A DNA stretch of 64,000 nt from Bacteroidota bacterium (GTDB taxonomy: Bacteria; Bacteroidota; Ignavibacteria; Ignavibacteriales; Melioribacteraceae), in assembly GCA_023397505.1 (NCBI GenBank), contig JAEWUC010000002.1:310001-374000 (forward strand), written 5' to 3'. Positions 7,508 to 17,159 of the stretch are shown here, piece by piece; position 1 is the stretch's first letter, and the number at the start of each line of letters is the position of its first letter. The position numbers were made by a program, and so were the translations under genes. Under the pieces are notes generated by a model. The model was not told the origin of the DNA. It made no database searches and was given only the letters and a program-made list of their open reading frames with translations.

Positions 7508-10500
7508 TTGACCGGATATTCAGGTAAATTTCAAATGCAAAATTCCAGTAATCCTCATACGAGTTCTTACTCCGATGGCCTACTGCCGATTCTTCATCTA
7601 TCAGAGGCAGCCAAGTCTATTATCTTTGAAATTTTTGATTGTGCAATTATTGTTACTGATTTACATTATAATATTCATTCGTTAAATAAAACTGCACAAA
7701 AGTTACTTAAAATAGATGACAACTTTGATTCAAATAGAAATTTTGAAGATTATCTTTCACTTAATGAAACAAAAGTTCTTCCTACCGTAATTCTCAAAGC
7801 ATTAGAAGTTAATGGTTCTTGGGAAGATCAATTGGATTTATTTATCGCTGGAAAAAAGAAAACGTCAATTTCTATTATAGCTTTTAGAATTAATATAGTA
7901 GAACAAAAATTTATTTTATTCGCTGCAGACAATTCAAAATCAGTATTACCTAAAAACAATATATTTTATACTATACAAACAATCTCATCACTTGTAAACA
8001 CATTCCCGTTAGGATTACTTATATATAATGTTGGTTCAAAAAAAATAAAATTGCTCGACAGTTATTTGTATAATAAGCTGGGTTATAAAGATATTGTTAA
8101 TGATGATCACAATAATTTCTTTATCCGAATTTCAGATAAGAATGACTATACGGATTTGCAAGCTAAGATATCGCAACTGATAAAAGGAAGCAATAACGGG
8201 ACTACGGATTGTGGAATAAAATTTAAACATTCAGATAAAAGTATAAATGAATATGATATACATCTGTCGATATTAAAATGGAATGCCAAAGGGGATGCTT
8301 CTCACATAATAGGGTTCATTGAGAATAGTAATAAATTATCATCGGATGATGATAAAATTATTAATCAAGTCAAGAAGGAGAGTGAAGAATCTTTTAAAGC
8401 ATTAATTGATTCTTTACCGGATGCAACGTATTTGCTAAAAGGCAGAAAATTATTGCTTGTAAACAAAGCATGGCTTGATATGTTCGGATATACCGAAGAG
8501 GAAGTTTACGATGATAAATTTGACGTGATGCAAATTGTTGCCCCGGCAAGTCGTCCAAAAATATTCGAAAAGTATGAACATATCACAAAGAAAAGTACAT
8601 CTAGAACAAACTATGAGATGAAGGGATTAACAAAATCCGGTGATATTATTGATATTGATGTTTATGTAAACTGGGCAAAATGGAAAGGTGAATATGTTTT
8701 TCAGGGTGTATATAAAAATATTACCGAAAAAAATTACGTTGAAAGAACTTCACAACTACAAAGTGATCTTCTAGAGTGCTCTGCAAAAATAACGCATCAG
8801 TTTTTGAAGTGTCAGAGTATTGATTCGGCTGTTAGTTCGGCATCAGAAATAATTGGAAATAATTTAGGCATAAGTCGAGTATACATTTATGAGAACTTTA
8901 AAAAGGATATTACAAATGAACATCTAGTAAAAATAAAATATGAATGGACAAACGGTAAAGTATTCAAGAAAACGTCCAGCCCGATATATCGTGAACTTAG
9001 CTACAAGAAGCTTCCCGGATGGTATAGTCAATTAAGTTCCGATGCCGTAATAAATAGTGCGGTTAAAGATTTACCTTATTTGATAAAAGATTTTTTTGAA
9101 CCTGAAAAAACATTATCGTTATTGATAGCTCCAATTATTATAAACGATCAGTTCTGGGGATTTATAGGTTTTGATGAATGTAAATATGAAAGAGAATGGA
9201 ACGATGCGGAAATTGCATTATTAAGAACAACCGGCAATTCGTTTGGAAACGCTTTAGTACGTATTGTGACTGAACATGCACTTATGGAAAGCGAAGAACG
9301 GTATCGATTTTTATTTGACAAATCAGCCGATTTAATAATTATCATAGATACAAAAAACATTATTGTTAATATTAATAAAACTGTTGAAACTGAAATTGGA
9401 TGGAAGCGAGACGATCTTATTGGCAGAAATATTTTAACTTCGGGTATTCTTACAAGCGATTCCAAAAATGTCTTAATACAAAACATCTCAGAAAATAGGA
9501 CCGGATCAATTCTTGAGATAGAACTAGTAAAAGTTGACGGTCCAATAATTCCATTTGAATTGAATACGATCCCAATATTGAAAAATAATAATTTAATTAA
9601 TTTTCAATTGGTTTTAAGAAATATAAAAGATAGAAAAGAAAGTGAACGCGATCTAAAAGAAAGCGAACAAAAATATCGGAATATTTTTGAGAATGTGCAG
9701 GATATCTTCTTCCAAACTGATTTGCATGGCGACATAACAACAATAAGTCCTTCAATTGAAAGATATTCCGGTTATAAACCTGAAGAACTAATCGGTAAAA
9801 AAGTAATATCGTTTTACGCAACTCCTAGGGATAGATTCAAATTACTGAAAGAGATGCAGGAAAAAAATGAAGTAACGGATTTTATTATAAGGTTGAGACA
9901 TAAAGAAGGTAAAACGGTTTTTGTATCTGTCAATTCCCACATATTAAAAAACAAATACGGCGAAATTGTTGGAATGGAAGGATCATTGCGGGATGTTACG
10001 GAACGAGAATTGGCTTACGAAGAAATTAGAAAACTTTCGCGCGCTGTTGAGCAAAGTGCAAGTACCGTAACAATTACCGACACACAGGGCAGGATTGTTT
10101 ATGTCAATACAAAATTTACAGAATCAACAGGCTTTTTAGCTTCGGAAGTAATAGGAAAAAATCCCAGCATTCTTAAATCCGGCGAAATGAGCAATGACCA
10201 GTATAAACTTTTATGGGATACTATTACTATTGGAAAAGAATGGAAGGGTGAATTTCATAATAAGAAAAAAAACGGCGATTTCTTTTGGGAGGCAGCTTCA
10301 ATCTCGCCAATCAAAAATGAAAACGGTGAAATCACACATTATCTGGCGGTTAAAGAAGATATTACTGAAAAGAAAAATCAAGAGAAAAAACTTTTAAAGT
10401 TCCAAAAATTATTAAAGGGTGTTTCCGAATCTGTTCAAAAACTTATTAGTGAAAAAGATTTTCAACTTGCTATTCAAAACACACTCAAAGCTCTTGGTAA

Positions 10501-11644
10501 AGGATCGGGAGCCGATCGCGTTTATATTTTTGAAAACTATAAACCAATTAATCGAAATGATTCGTTTATGAATCTTAAGTATGTTTGGCATAATGAAAAA
10601 AATGTGATTGCTCTTGATAACGAATTCATGAATAATTTTAGTATGGGTAACAGTCAGTTTGCGCTTCAACAAAGCATTAGCGGCAATAAATCTTTTAATG
10701 CTGTTGCAAACAAACTTTCAGAATCCGACCAAACAATTCTTCAGCATTATGGTACGCTTTCATTATTAATTGTACCAATATATGTCGATAAACAATTTTG
10801 GGGATTTATTGGATTTGATAATTGTCACGGTGAAGAACCATGGAGTGAAAGTGAAGAATCGATTTTAGTTGCCGCCGCCGCAACAATTGGAAGAGCAATT
10901 GAACGTGAAAAAACAAATAATGAATTAATTCGTGCAAAAGAAGAAGCGGAAAAAGCGGAGCGATTGAAATCTGAATTTCTTGCGCAAATATCTCATGAAA
11001 TCAGATCGCCCTTGAATGTGCTTCTTAATTATTCTCAATTATTGCGAGAAATGGTTGGCGATAAAATTGATCCGGAGATATTCCATGGATTTGATGGGAT
11101 GGAAAATGCAGGTAACCGAATCATTCGTACAATTGACCTTTTGTTAAACATTTCAGAACTCCAGACGGGCTCATATTCTTTTAGATCTAAATCGCTTGAT
11201 GTTTATTCAGATATAATATTCCCGCTTTTTCAGGAATATAAAAAGATGGCTCGTGGAAAGAATATTATTTTCAATATTATTAGGCATACGGATAATACAA
11301 AAATTACAGGCGATGAATACAGCGTTATGCAAATATTTGCTAATCTTATCGATAATGCAATTAAATATACGAACGAAGGGAAGATTGAAATATTTATCGA
11401 CCGTAATTTTAACAACAAATTATTTATTAAAATTTCCGATAGCGGGATAGGAATTTCCGAACATTATCTACCTCAAATGTATTCTCCGTTTTCACAGGAA
11501 GAACAAGGATATACAAGAAGTTATGAAGGCAATGGTCTCGGTTTAGCTCTTGTAAAAAAATATTGCGAATTGAATAATGCCGATATTTTTGTAGATAGTG
11601 TAAAAGGCAAGGGCACGACATTTACCGTTATTTTTAATTTATAA
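7508..11644 (+). CDS. Large soluble multi-PAS/GAF sensor histidine kinase
   Basis: 1378 aa with no transmembrane segment or signal peptide, so it should sense cytoplasmic cues. From the N-terminus I read three PAS-like units (about 30-140, 150-270, 290-410), a GAF domain (about 420-600), three more PAS units (about 600-715, 720-840, 845-965) and a second GAF (about 970-1140). A HisKA domain follows with His1163 in SHEIRSPLN, then an HATPase domain (N box NLIDNAIKYTNEG, G1 SDSGIGIS, G2 GNGLGLALVKKY). The two GAF domains share an FWGFIGFD(E/N)C motif. There is no receiver domain and no adjacent response regulator, so the partner is unknown. The start is TTG 7508; ATG 7535 is an alternative. Confidence 0.85.
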   Translation: MTGYSGKFQMQNSSNPHTSSYSDGLLPILHLSEAAKSIIFEIFDCAIIVTDLHYNIHSLNKTAQKLLKIDDNFDSNRNFEDYLSLNETKVLPTVILKALEVNGSWEDQLDLFIAGKKKTSISIIAFRINIVEQKFILFAADNSKSVLPKNNIFYTIQTISSLVNTFPLGLLIYNVGSKKIKLLDSYLYNKLGYKDIVNDDHNNFFIRISDKNDYTDLQAKISQLIKGSNNGTTDCGIKFKHSDKSINEYDIHLSILKWNAKGDASHIIGFIENSNKLSSDDDKIINQVKKESEESFKALIDSLPDATYLLKGRKLLLVNKAWLDMFGYTEEEVYDDKFDVMQIVAPASRPKIFEKYEHITKKSTSRTNYEMKGLTKSGDIIDIDVYVNWAKWKGEYVFQGVYKNITEKNYVERTSQLQSDLLECSAKITHQFLKCQSIDSAVSSASEIIGNNLGISRVYIYENFKKDITNEHLVKIKYEWTNGKVFKKTSSPIYRELSYKKLPGWYSQLSSDAVINSAVKDLPYLIKDFFEPEKTLSLLIAPIIINDQFWGFIGFDECKYEREWNDAEIALLRTTGNSFGNALVRIVTEHALMESEERYRFLFDKSADLIIIIDTKNIIVNINKTVETEIGWKRDDLIGRNILTSGILTSDSKNVLIQNISENRTGSILEIELVKVDGPIIPFELNTIPILKNNNLINFQLVLRNIKDRKESERDLKESEQKYRNIFENVQDIFFQTDLHGDITTISPSIERYSGYKPEELIGKKVISFYATPRDRFKLLKEMQEKNEVTDFIIRLRHKEGKTVFVSVNSHILKNKYGEIVGMEGSLRDVTERELAYEEIRKLSRAVEQSASTVTITDTQGRIVYVNTKFTESTGFLASEVIGKNPSILKSGEMSNDQYKLLWDTITIGKEWKGEFHNKKKNGDFFWEAASISPIKNENGEITHYLAVKEDITEKKNQEKKLLKFQKLLKGVSESVQKLISEKDFQLAIQNTLKALGKGSGADRVYIFENYKPINRNDSFMNLKYVWHNEKNVIALDNEFMNNFSMGNSQFALQQSISGNKSFNAVANKLSESDQTILQHYGTLSLLIVPIYVDKQFWGFIGFDNCHGEEPWSESEESILVAAAATIGRAIEREKTNNELIRAKEEAEKAERLKSEFLAQISHEIRSPLNVLLNYSQLLREMVGDKIDPEIFHGFDGMENAGNRIIRTIDLLLNISELQTGSYSFRSKSLDVYSDIIFPLFQEYKKMARGKNIIFNIIRHTDNTKITGDEYSVMQIFANLIDNAIKYTNEGKIEIFIDRNFNNKLFIKISDSGIGISEHYLPQMYSPFSQEEQGYTRSYEGNGLGLALVKKYCELNNADIFVDSVKGKGTTFTVIFNL

Positions 11645-11754
11645 TTCTTCGGATTTGTAGAAATAAATTCCATCCTAAAAAATATCTTAACAATAGTTGC
11701 ACTTAAAAAATTTCAAAAAAAAATGTATTTTGATAAAGAATATAACGGCTCACA

Positions 11755-12981
11755 ATGAAATACATTTTAATCATACTTTTATTATGCTCATCAATTGAGG
11801 CACAAAACGGGATAATTAAAACATATTATGCCGATGGAACACCGCGATCTGAAATTTCCTATGTTAATAATGTACTCGATGGCACTGCATTACAATTTTA
11901 TCCTAATGGAAATCTTCACATCGAAAAACATTTTAGCAATGGAATACTTTCAGGGATTGTTAAGGAATATTATGAATCCGGTTTATTGAAATATGAATAC
12001 AGTGTTAAAAATGGTATAAAGGAAGGTAATCAAAAATTGTACTATGAAAATGGTGCTCTGAAAGAAATTTCCGTTTTTACTGACGGAACAAGAAAGCAAA
12101 CTAATTATTTTGAGCTCGATCCTAATTACAATGCACTGCCCGAAGCTTACCTAGCGGGAAACCGCCAACAGGAATTGTTGAATAAAAAGCGGCAGGAATT
12201 AATTTGTGATGTTGATATCTGCCCGGTGCCGATTGGTGGGTTAATAACAATAAAAGAAAATCTAATTTACCCTGAACATGCTTTACTTTATGGATTAGAA
12301 GGCAAAGTAACCTTAGTTGCAAAGATTGATACAAAAGGAGATGTAATAAATACTGATGTAATAATTCGTCTCGGATTAGGGTGTGATGAAGCAGCACAAG
12401 AGGCGGTAAAAAAAACAAAATTTATCCCTGGCCAAAAAGACGGCAGAATTGTTGAAGCAAATGTTACTATCAATGTTGAATTCAGAATTGTTGACCAATC
12501 TTTGATAAAATATAGTAAAGATGAACTCACTTCAAAATTGCTAAATGAAAATAATTTGAACAAAGTTGTTGGCATATCTGAATCAATACAGCAGGCAAAT
12601 ATTTCTATAAATGGAAATAATCCGGAAAAAAGTAGTGTCGATAATTATTATAAAAATCTTATAAGACAAATACCTGAAATTAGATGCGAAGATGCTGATG
12701 TATGCCCTTACCCTGAAGCCGGTATCAAAAGTATTGAGAAATATGTTGCAGTTCCTTTTATGGCAAAAAGATTGAAGTTAAAAGGTGAAATTGAAATTGA
12801 AGCGATAATTGATAAATATGGTATTGTTAAAGAAACAAAAGTGATTAAAGGAATCGGCTACGGATGCGATGAAGCTGTTGGGTCTGCTTTGATGAGAACT
12901 ACTTTTACACCGGCTAAGAAAAATGGTAAAGAAATAGATTCCAAAGTGATTGTTATTTTCCCATTCAATTACTTATTATAG
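11755..12981 (+). CDS. Secreted MORN-repeat protein with two TonB C-terminal domains
   Basis: 408 aa. It has a signal peptide (MKYILIILLLCSSIEAQ), then three to four MORN/YwqK-like repeats (YYADGTPRSE, FYPNGNLHIE, YYESGLLKYE, YYENGALKE) over residues 18-120. Two TonB_C domains follow, at about 150-245 (LGCDEAAQ) and 310-408 (YGCDEAVG). Each is preceded by a short conserved cysteine pair (CDVDICP and CEDADVCP). Unlike TonB it has no membrane anchor or proline-rich linker, so it cannot be a normal energy transducer. It is probably a periplasmic partner or decoy; the function is unknown. It ends 6 nt inside the convergent thioredoxin-like gene. Confidence 0.8.
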   Translation: MKYILIILLLCSSIEAQNGIIKTYYADGTPRSEISYVNNVLDGTALQFYPNGNLHIEKHFSNGILSGIVKEYYESGLLKYEYSVKNGIKEGNQKLYYENGALKEISVFTDGTRKQTNYFELDPNYNALPEAYLAGNRQQELLNKKRQELICDVDICPVPIGGLITIKENLIYPEHALLYGLEGKVTLVAKIDTKGDVINTDVIIRLGLGCDEAAQEAVKKTKFIPGQKDGRIVEANVTINVEFRIVDQSLIKYSKDELTSKLLNENNLNKVVGISESIQQANISINGNNPEKSSVDNYYKNLIRQIPEIRCEDADVCPYPEAGIKSIEKYVAVPFMAKRLKLKGEIEIEAIIDKYGIVKETKVIKGIGYGCDEAVGSALMRTTFTPAKKNGKEIDSKVIVIFPFNYLL

Positions 12982-13584
12982 ATTCATATTTTTCATAATA
13001 TTTAGTATTTCTACTTCTAGATTTTTGCCTCTGTTTCTTCCGTACCAAAGATGAAGTTCTTGTAGAAATTGTTCTTTCGGTTTGCCTTCTGCTTTGGCTT
13101 TATTTACTAATTGCCGGGCTTCATAAGGACGCGGGCCCCACGTAAACAATTCATTACCGATATAATCGAATGCTACCAACTTGGGAATAGCTCTATTGCC
13201 ATCTGTTAAGTACAAATCCATTATATCAAGATTTTTGTCACGTAACAAAATTCTTAATTCTATATTTGGATTTAAGTCAGCCATTTTTACCAGGTAGGGA
13301 ATAGTTTGTGCAGAATCTCCGCACCAATCCTCGCTTAATACCATCCATAGTTGTTGAGTTTCAATCTTTTGTAATTCTCTACTTAATTCCTCATTAACGA
13401 TATAAGTTTTGTTAATTCTTGAACTTCGCTGGTAATTCAATTTTCTCTTTTCGTGTTTATCCAATTGTTCTGAATCTAAAGTTGATATGTCTGTCGAATC
13501 GATCTTTTCTTTTAATAAATCAAGGTACAGATTATATGATAAACCATTGTGTGGTCTTTTATCTAAAAAAAATTGCTTTGCCAT
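12976..13584 (-). CDS. Thioredoxin-like protein with single active-site cysteine
   Basis: 202 aa cytoplasmic protein of the thioredoxin_9-like group. The core is LWMVLSEDWCGDSAQTIPYLVKMAD, followed by a cis-proline-like RAIPKLVAFD. The redox motif is WCGDS: only the first cysteine of CxxC is present and the second is serine. It therefore cannot form the usual disulfide alone; monothiol chemistry or a binding role is likelier. The start ATG is preceded by TGGGA. It is convergent with the TonB_C protein. Confidence 0.78.
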   Translation of the reverse strand: MAKQFFLDKRPHNGLSYNLYLDLLKEKIDSTDISTLDSEQLDKHEKRKLNYQRSSRINKTYIVNEELSRELQKIETQQLWMVLSEDWCGDSAQTIPYLVKMADLNPNIELRILLRDKNLDIMDLYLTDGNRAIPKLVAFDYIGNELFTWGPRPYEARQLVNKAKAEGKPKEQFLQELHLWYGRNRGKNLEVEILNIMKNMNL

Positions 13585-13769
13585 TTTTTCCCAATATTTT
13601 GTTTATAAGATGCTCTGATAATTAAGACGATTCGTGTATAGAATACTATATAGCATGTTTTTTATAATGAACAAAAATTATAAACGCATTGCGAAAACAT
13701 CATTTTTATTCCAATTTCTGTGGCATACAAGTTGTTCTTTAATTATTGTATCAAAAATTGAGGTGTATC

Positions 13770-14957
13770 ATGAAACGAATAATATTAATAGCGATATTTA
13801 TTTTAAGCATAGGCGCAATAGAAATGAAAGCCAAACCGCCATCTGTTAATGCATCATTCGGATTTTTTTATTCATCACTTCGTTCTTATGGAGAATGGAT
13901 TGAAGTTGATATTGATGTTTATGCATGGAAACCAAATCACATAGCTAGAGATTGGCGACCATACGCTGACGGAAGATGGTCGTGGACAAGTCATGGCTGG
14001 TATTGGGATTCCTACGAGCCGTTTGGATGGGCAACTTATCATTACGGCAGATGGTATTTAGATGATTATTACGGATGGATTTGGATACCGGATTATGAAT
14101 GGGGACCTGCCTGGGTAGAATGGAGATACGATGATGATTATATAGGATGGGCACCGTTACCGCCTTATGCTCAATTCAGAATTAATATTGGAATACATTT
14201 TTCGATTTCGTGGCGGTCTCATTATACATACTGGAATTTTGTACCATACCGCAGATTTTGTGATCATAGAATGAATTTCTACATAATTGATAACCTTAGA
14301 AGTTATGCAATCTTTGAACGCACAAAGTACAGAACCAATTATTTTATGGATAGAAATAGAATTGTAAACGGCGGAATTGACCGCGCATTTGTTGAAAGAA
14401 AAGCCGGATATAGAATTGCGCAACGGGATATTAATGAAGTCAACGATTATAATTCATATGAAAAATCCAGAAGTTCAAGGGGAGAAAAAATTATATCTTA
14501 CAGACCTTCGGAAAGAGACATGAATAGCGGAAAAAATATTGAAAGATATGATTTCAAAAAAGGTGAAAGAAGAACTTCTATTGAAAGAGATAAAATTGTC
14601 ACCAGTAGGGAAGGAAATGTTTCAACTAGAAGAGATAGTAATCGTCGGACATCAGAAACAAGGAACAATGATACTCGTGAAAATAACCGCGATAGAGAAA
14701 TAACAAGACCTGAACAAATTGGAAAAGATAACACGGTTACAAATGAGAATCGAAACAGTCGAACAGAAATTAAAAGAGAATCTCGAAATAATAATTCAAA
14801 TGACAATACTTATATTAGAAAAGAAAGCGAATCTAAAAGTAAGGAAGAAAATATTAGTCGTGAGAGAACTAGAGAAAATAACAGTCCGCGAATACAGGAA
14901 AAAAGAACTGAAAGAAGTAGTAAATCGGAAAGTAGAAATGTTGAAAGAAGACGATAA
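13770..14957 (+). CDS. Secreted DUF6600-type protein with charged tail
   Basis: 395 aa. A signal peptide (KRIILIAIFILSIGAIEMKA) is followed by a tryptophan- and tyrosine-rich domain (about 25-150) with repeats of the type GRWSWTSHGWYWDSYEPFGW, YHYGRWYLDDYYGWIWIPDYEWGPAW and YIGWAPLPP. This is the DUF6600 pattern. The last 150 residues are low-complexity Arg/Glu/Asn/Ser and probably disordered. ATG 13770 is chosen because GAGGTG lies just upstream and the signal peptide then sits at the N-terminus. The likely place is periplasm or outer surface; the function is unknown. Confidence 0.8.
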   Translation: MKRIILIAIFILSIGAIEMKAKPPSVNASFGFFYSSLRSYGEWIEVDIDVYAWKPNHIARDWRPYADGRWSWTSHGWYWDSYEPFGWATYHYGRWYLDDYYGWIWIPDYEWGPAWVEWRYDDDYIGWAPLPPYAQFRINIGIHFSISWRSHYTYWNFVPYRRFCDHRMNFYIIDNLRSYAIFERTKYRTNYFMDRNRIVNGGIDRAFVERKAGYRIAQRDINEVNDYNSYEKSRSSRGEKIISYRPSERDMNSGKNIERYDFKKGERRTSIERDKIVTSREGNVSTRRDSNRRTSETRNNDTRENNRDREITRPEQIGKDNTVTNENRNSRTEIKRESRNNNSNDNTYIRKESESKSKEENISRERTRENNSPRIQEKRTERSSKSESRNVERRR

Positions 14958-14975
14958 AACTTTCTATTGGACGAC

Positions 14976-15007
14976 AAAAAAAATCCCGATTAAATCGGGA
15001 TTTTTTT
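14976..15007. terminator. Bidirectional terminator between DUF6600 gene and rpmB
   Basis: ATCCCGAT-TAA-ATCGGGAT hairpin with eight A on the left and seven T on the right. It serves the plus-strand DUF6600 gene and the minus-strand rpmB, which end on either side. Confidence 0.9.
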
Positions 15008-15023
15008 AAAAATCAAAACAGAT

Positions 15024-15263
15024 TTATCTAGATTTAACTTTTTTCTCTTTAACCAATTTTGCAAGAACCGATGTGCCGTTTTTAGAAATTGTTCTTAAAG
15101 CACTGGCCGAAACTTTAACAGTCACAAATTTATTGAGTTCTTTAACCCAAATTCTTTTCTTTTGAAGATTTGGTAAAAATCTTCTCTTGCTCTTATTGTG
15201 TGCATGCGAAATACTGTGACCGCTCACCGGACCGATACCTGAAACCTGACATTTACGAGCCAT
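15024..15263 (-). CDS. rpmB: 50S ribosomal protein L28
   Basis: 79 aa, basic, with the L28 N-terminus ARKCQVSGIGPVSGHSISHAHNKSKRRFLPNLQ and the VKVSASALRTISKNG segment. Part of the large ribosomal subunit. It has its own promoter and terminator and sits apart from other ribosomal genes; rpmG is not adjacent. Confidence 0.96.
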   Translation of the reverse strand: MARKCQVSGIGPVSGHSISHAHNKSKRRFLPNLQKKRIWVKELNKFVTVKVSASALRTISKNGTSVLAKLVKEKKVKSR

Positions 15264-15293
15264 TTAATTCCTCTTTTTTCAAATTTTAGAGCC

Positions 15294-15323
15294 CAAATCT
15301 AATAAAAAATACTAAAAACCAAA
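15294..15323 (-). promoter_or_regulatory. Promoter of rpmB
   Basis: On the minus strand: TTTG (15323-15320), an 18-nt spacer, then TAGATTTG (15301-15294). It fits the TTTG/TAnnTTTG consensus and lies about 30 nt before the start codon. Confidence 0.65.
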
Positions 15324-15356
15324 AATATTTTGTAAAAATATTTTGTGGGCCTAAAT

Positions 15357-15380
15357 AAAAAAAGCGGCAAAAGCCGCTTT
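15357..15380 (-). terminator. Intrinsic terminator after ferritin gene
   Basis: AAAGCGGC-TTTT-GCCGCTTT on the minus strand, ending in a U run. It lies 19 nt after the ferritin stop. Confidence 0.87.
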
Positions 15381-15398
15381 AAATTTAAGGGATATTAG

Positions 15399-15887
15399 TT
15401 ATTGACGGCTGCCGAGTTCTTTATCAAGCATATAAAGAGCAGTTTTATTATCGCCTACTAATTTAAATTTATTCACAATTTGATCAACAACAGCAACTTC
15501 CTCTACTTGTTCAGTAACAAACCAATGTAAAAATATATTTGTTGCGTGATCTTTTTCCTCAATGGCGAGGTTAACAAGATCGTTAATTCTATTCGTAATA
15601 TAAATCTCGTGTTTTAAGGATTCTTCAAAAATTTCAAGACATGATTTCCATTCAAATTTTGGTTTTTCGATTGCTTCGAGCGATACTCTTCCGCCGGTTT
15701 CGACAACATACTTGTAAATCTTCATTGCATGACCGTATTCTTCGTATGATTGTTTTTGCATCCACACAGCGAACCCGCTCCAGTTCTGTGATTCAAAATA
15801 TGCAGCCATTGACAAATACAAATAAGAAGAAAATAACTCAGCATTAATCTGCGAGTTTAATGCTTTTTCCATTTTATCCGATACCAT
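15399..15887 (-). CDS. Bacterial ferritin (non-haem)
   Basis: 162 aa four-helix iron-storage protein. Ferroxidase ligands are visible: Glu17 in INAELFSSYLYLS, Glu50 and His53 in YEEYGHAMK, the EIYITNRINDL helix, and Gln/Glu in FVTEQVEE. Subunits assemble into a 24-mer that oxidises and stores iron in the cytoplasm. The length matches FtnA-type ferritins. It is monocistronic; I could not identify a Fur-like operator with confidence. Confidence 0.94.
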   Translation of the reverse strand: MVSDKMEKALNSQINAELFSSYLYLSMAAYFESQNWSGFAVWMQKQSYEEYGHAMKIYKYVVETGGRVSLEAIEKPKFEWKSCLEIFEESLKHEIYITNRINDLVNLAIEEKDHATNIFLHWFVTEQVEEVAVVDQIVNKFKLVGDNKTALYMLDKELGSRQ

Positions 15888-16030
15888 AATAACCTCGATT
15901 ATTTTGTTTATGATTTATTTTAAAATTATCCATTTGCAGCTAATTATTCAAATTGTTACTCTAACAACATTGAAAATAGAATTTTAGTTCGAATAACGAA
16001 ATATTATACTGAAATAAATTTGATTAAAAT

Positions 16031-16750
16031 ATGAAAAGAATTTTTGGCGGATTATTTTCCTTAATTAAATTTGGTTTGAAATTACTTCTACTTTATTCTG
16101 CATTTGTTGTATTTCTCCTTTTGTTTTTCCGGTTTGTCCATCCGCCCACAACGGCATTTATTTATTCTAATATTGAATACCCTATTCAAAGTCTTTTCAT
16201 AAACGAAGACATAAAACATAAGCCCATTTCGTTTGATAAAATGTCCAAGTATTCGGCACTTGCTGTTATAGCTTCTGAAGATCAATTATTCTTCGAACAT
16301 TTTGGATTTGATTTCGAACAAATTGAAAAGGCAATGAAAGAAAATACAAGAAGAAAAAGAATCCGTGGTGCTAGTACAATTACAATGCAGCTATCAAAGA
16401 ATTTGTTTCTTTGGTCTGGAAAGAACTTGATACGCAAAGGCCTGGAAGTATATTATACAGTTCTAATTGAAGTCGTTTGGAACAAAAAAAGAATTATTGA
16501 AGAATATTTAAATATTGCCGAAATGGGGAAAGGAATTTACGGGATTCAAGCTGCATCTGAAAAATATTTTAAGAAGAATGCAGCAAAAATTAATATGGGT
16601 GAAGCCGCAATTGTAGCGGCAATTTTACCAAATCCTAAAAAACGCAATCCAAATAGACCGACAGGGTATTTATTGGGACGTAAGTCAACAATTATGAAGC
16701 AGATGAATGCTATCGGTGGAATTGATTTGATAAAACTGAATACAGATTAA
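16031..16750 (+). CDS. mtgA: Monofunctional peptidoglycan glycosyltransferase
   Basis: 239 aa with one N-terminal transmembrane helix (about 10-33) and a GT51 domain. Motifs in order: ASEDQLFFEHFGFD (catalytic Glu), RGASTITMQLSKNLFLW, NKKRIIEEYLNIAEMGKGIYGIQAASEKYF, and EAAIVAAILPNP. It polymerises lipid II into glycan strands on the outer face of the inner membrane. There is no transpeptidase domain. It stands alone. Confidence 0.93.
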   Translation: MKRIFGGLFSLIKFGLKLLLLYSAFVVFLLLFFRFVHPPTTAFIYSNIEYPIQSLFINEDIKHKPISFDKMSKYSALAVIASEDQLFFEHFGFDFEQIEKAMKENTRRKRIRGASTITMQLSKNLFLWSGKNLIRKGLEVYYTVLIEVVWNKKRIIEEYLNIAEMGKGIYGIQAASEKYFKKNAAKINMGEAAIVAAILPNPKKRNPNRPTGYLLGRKSTIMKQMNAIGGIDLIKLNTD

Positions 16751-16779
16751 TATGCTGATAAGTATTTCAATAAAATGAG

Positions 16780-16868
16780 CGGAAAGGGGGGGATTCGAAC
16801 CCCCGGTCCGACGAAAGCCGGACAACGGTTTTCGAGACCGCCGCATTCAACCACTCTGCCACCTTTCC
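16780..16868 (-). tRNA. tRNA-Ser (anticodon CGA)
   Basis: 89-nt class II tRNA. The acceptor GGAAAGG pairs with CCTTTCC, the long variable arm is TGTCCGGC-TTTC-GTCGGACC, the anticodon loop is CTCGAAA, and the T arm is GGGGGTTCGAATCCCCC. The discriminator is G. CCA is not encoded. Confidence 0.96.
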
Positions 16869-17041
16869 GTTAATCTCTTTCATAAATCGTGTGCAAATCT
16901 ATGAAATTAAATTTTTATTTCATAAATGACGAAGGGAAAATGAATTTTTCGTAATCATATTTATAACCATTTTTTTAGAGTTAAGATTTTTTCGTATTAA
17001 GAAAAGACATAAAAAGATTTTTAGTGAAAAGGTTAAATGTT

Positions 17042-17049
17042 TATATTTG
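17042..17049 (+). promoter_or_regulatory. -7 element of tRNA-Ser(GGA) promoter
   Basis: TATATTTG matches TAnnTTTG 22 nt before the tRNA. The -33 region is weak (TTAG about 20 nt upstream). Confidence 0.6.
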
Positions 17050-17071
17050 CCGTACAAATTTATGCTGACAT

Positions 17072-17158
17072 GGAGAGGTGCAGGAGTGGTTGATCTGGCT
17101 TCCCTGGAAAGGAAGTGTACCTGCAAGGGTACCGAGGGTTCGAATCCCTCTCTCTCCT
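17072..17158 (+). tRNA. tRNA-Ser (anticodon GGA)
   Basis: Class II tRNA. The acceptor GGAGAGG pairs with TCTCTCC (one G-T pair), the anticodon loop is CTGGAAA, the variable arm is GTACC-TGCAAG-GGTAC, and the T arm is GAGGGTTCGAATCCCTC. The discriminator reads T, unlike the usual G of serine tRNAs. Its 3' end runs directly into the start codon of a GIY-YIG gene at 17160. The variable-arm and T-arm part is repeated at 17401-17456. Confidence 0.93.
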
Positions 17159-17159
17159 C

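Noticed and set aside
13634..13849. 71-codon frame upstream of the DUF6600 gene
   Set aside because: It overlaps the signal peptide of the DUF6600 gene in another frame and has no family features.
14719..15009. 96-codon frame at the end of the DUF6600 gene
   Set aside because: Shadow of the low-complexity Arg/Glu tail; it runs through the terminator.
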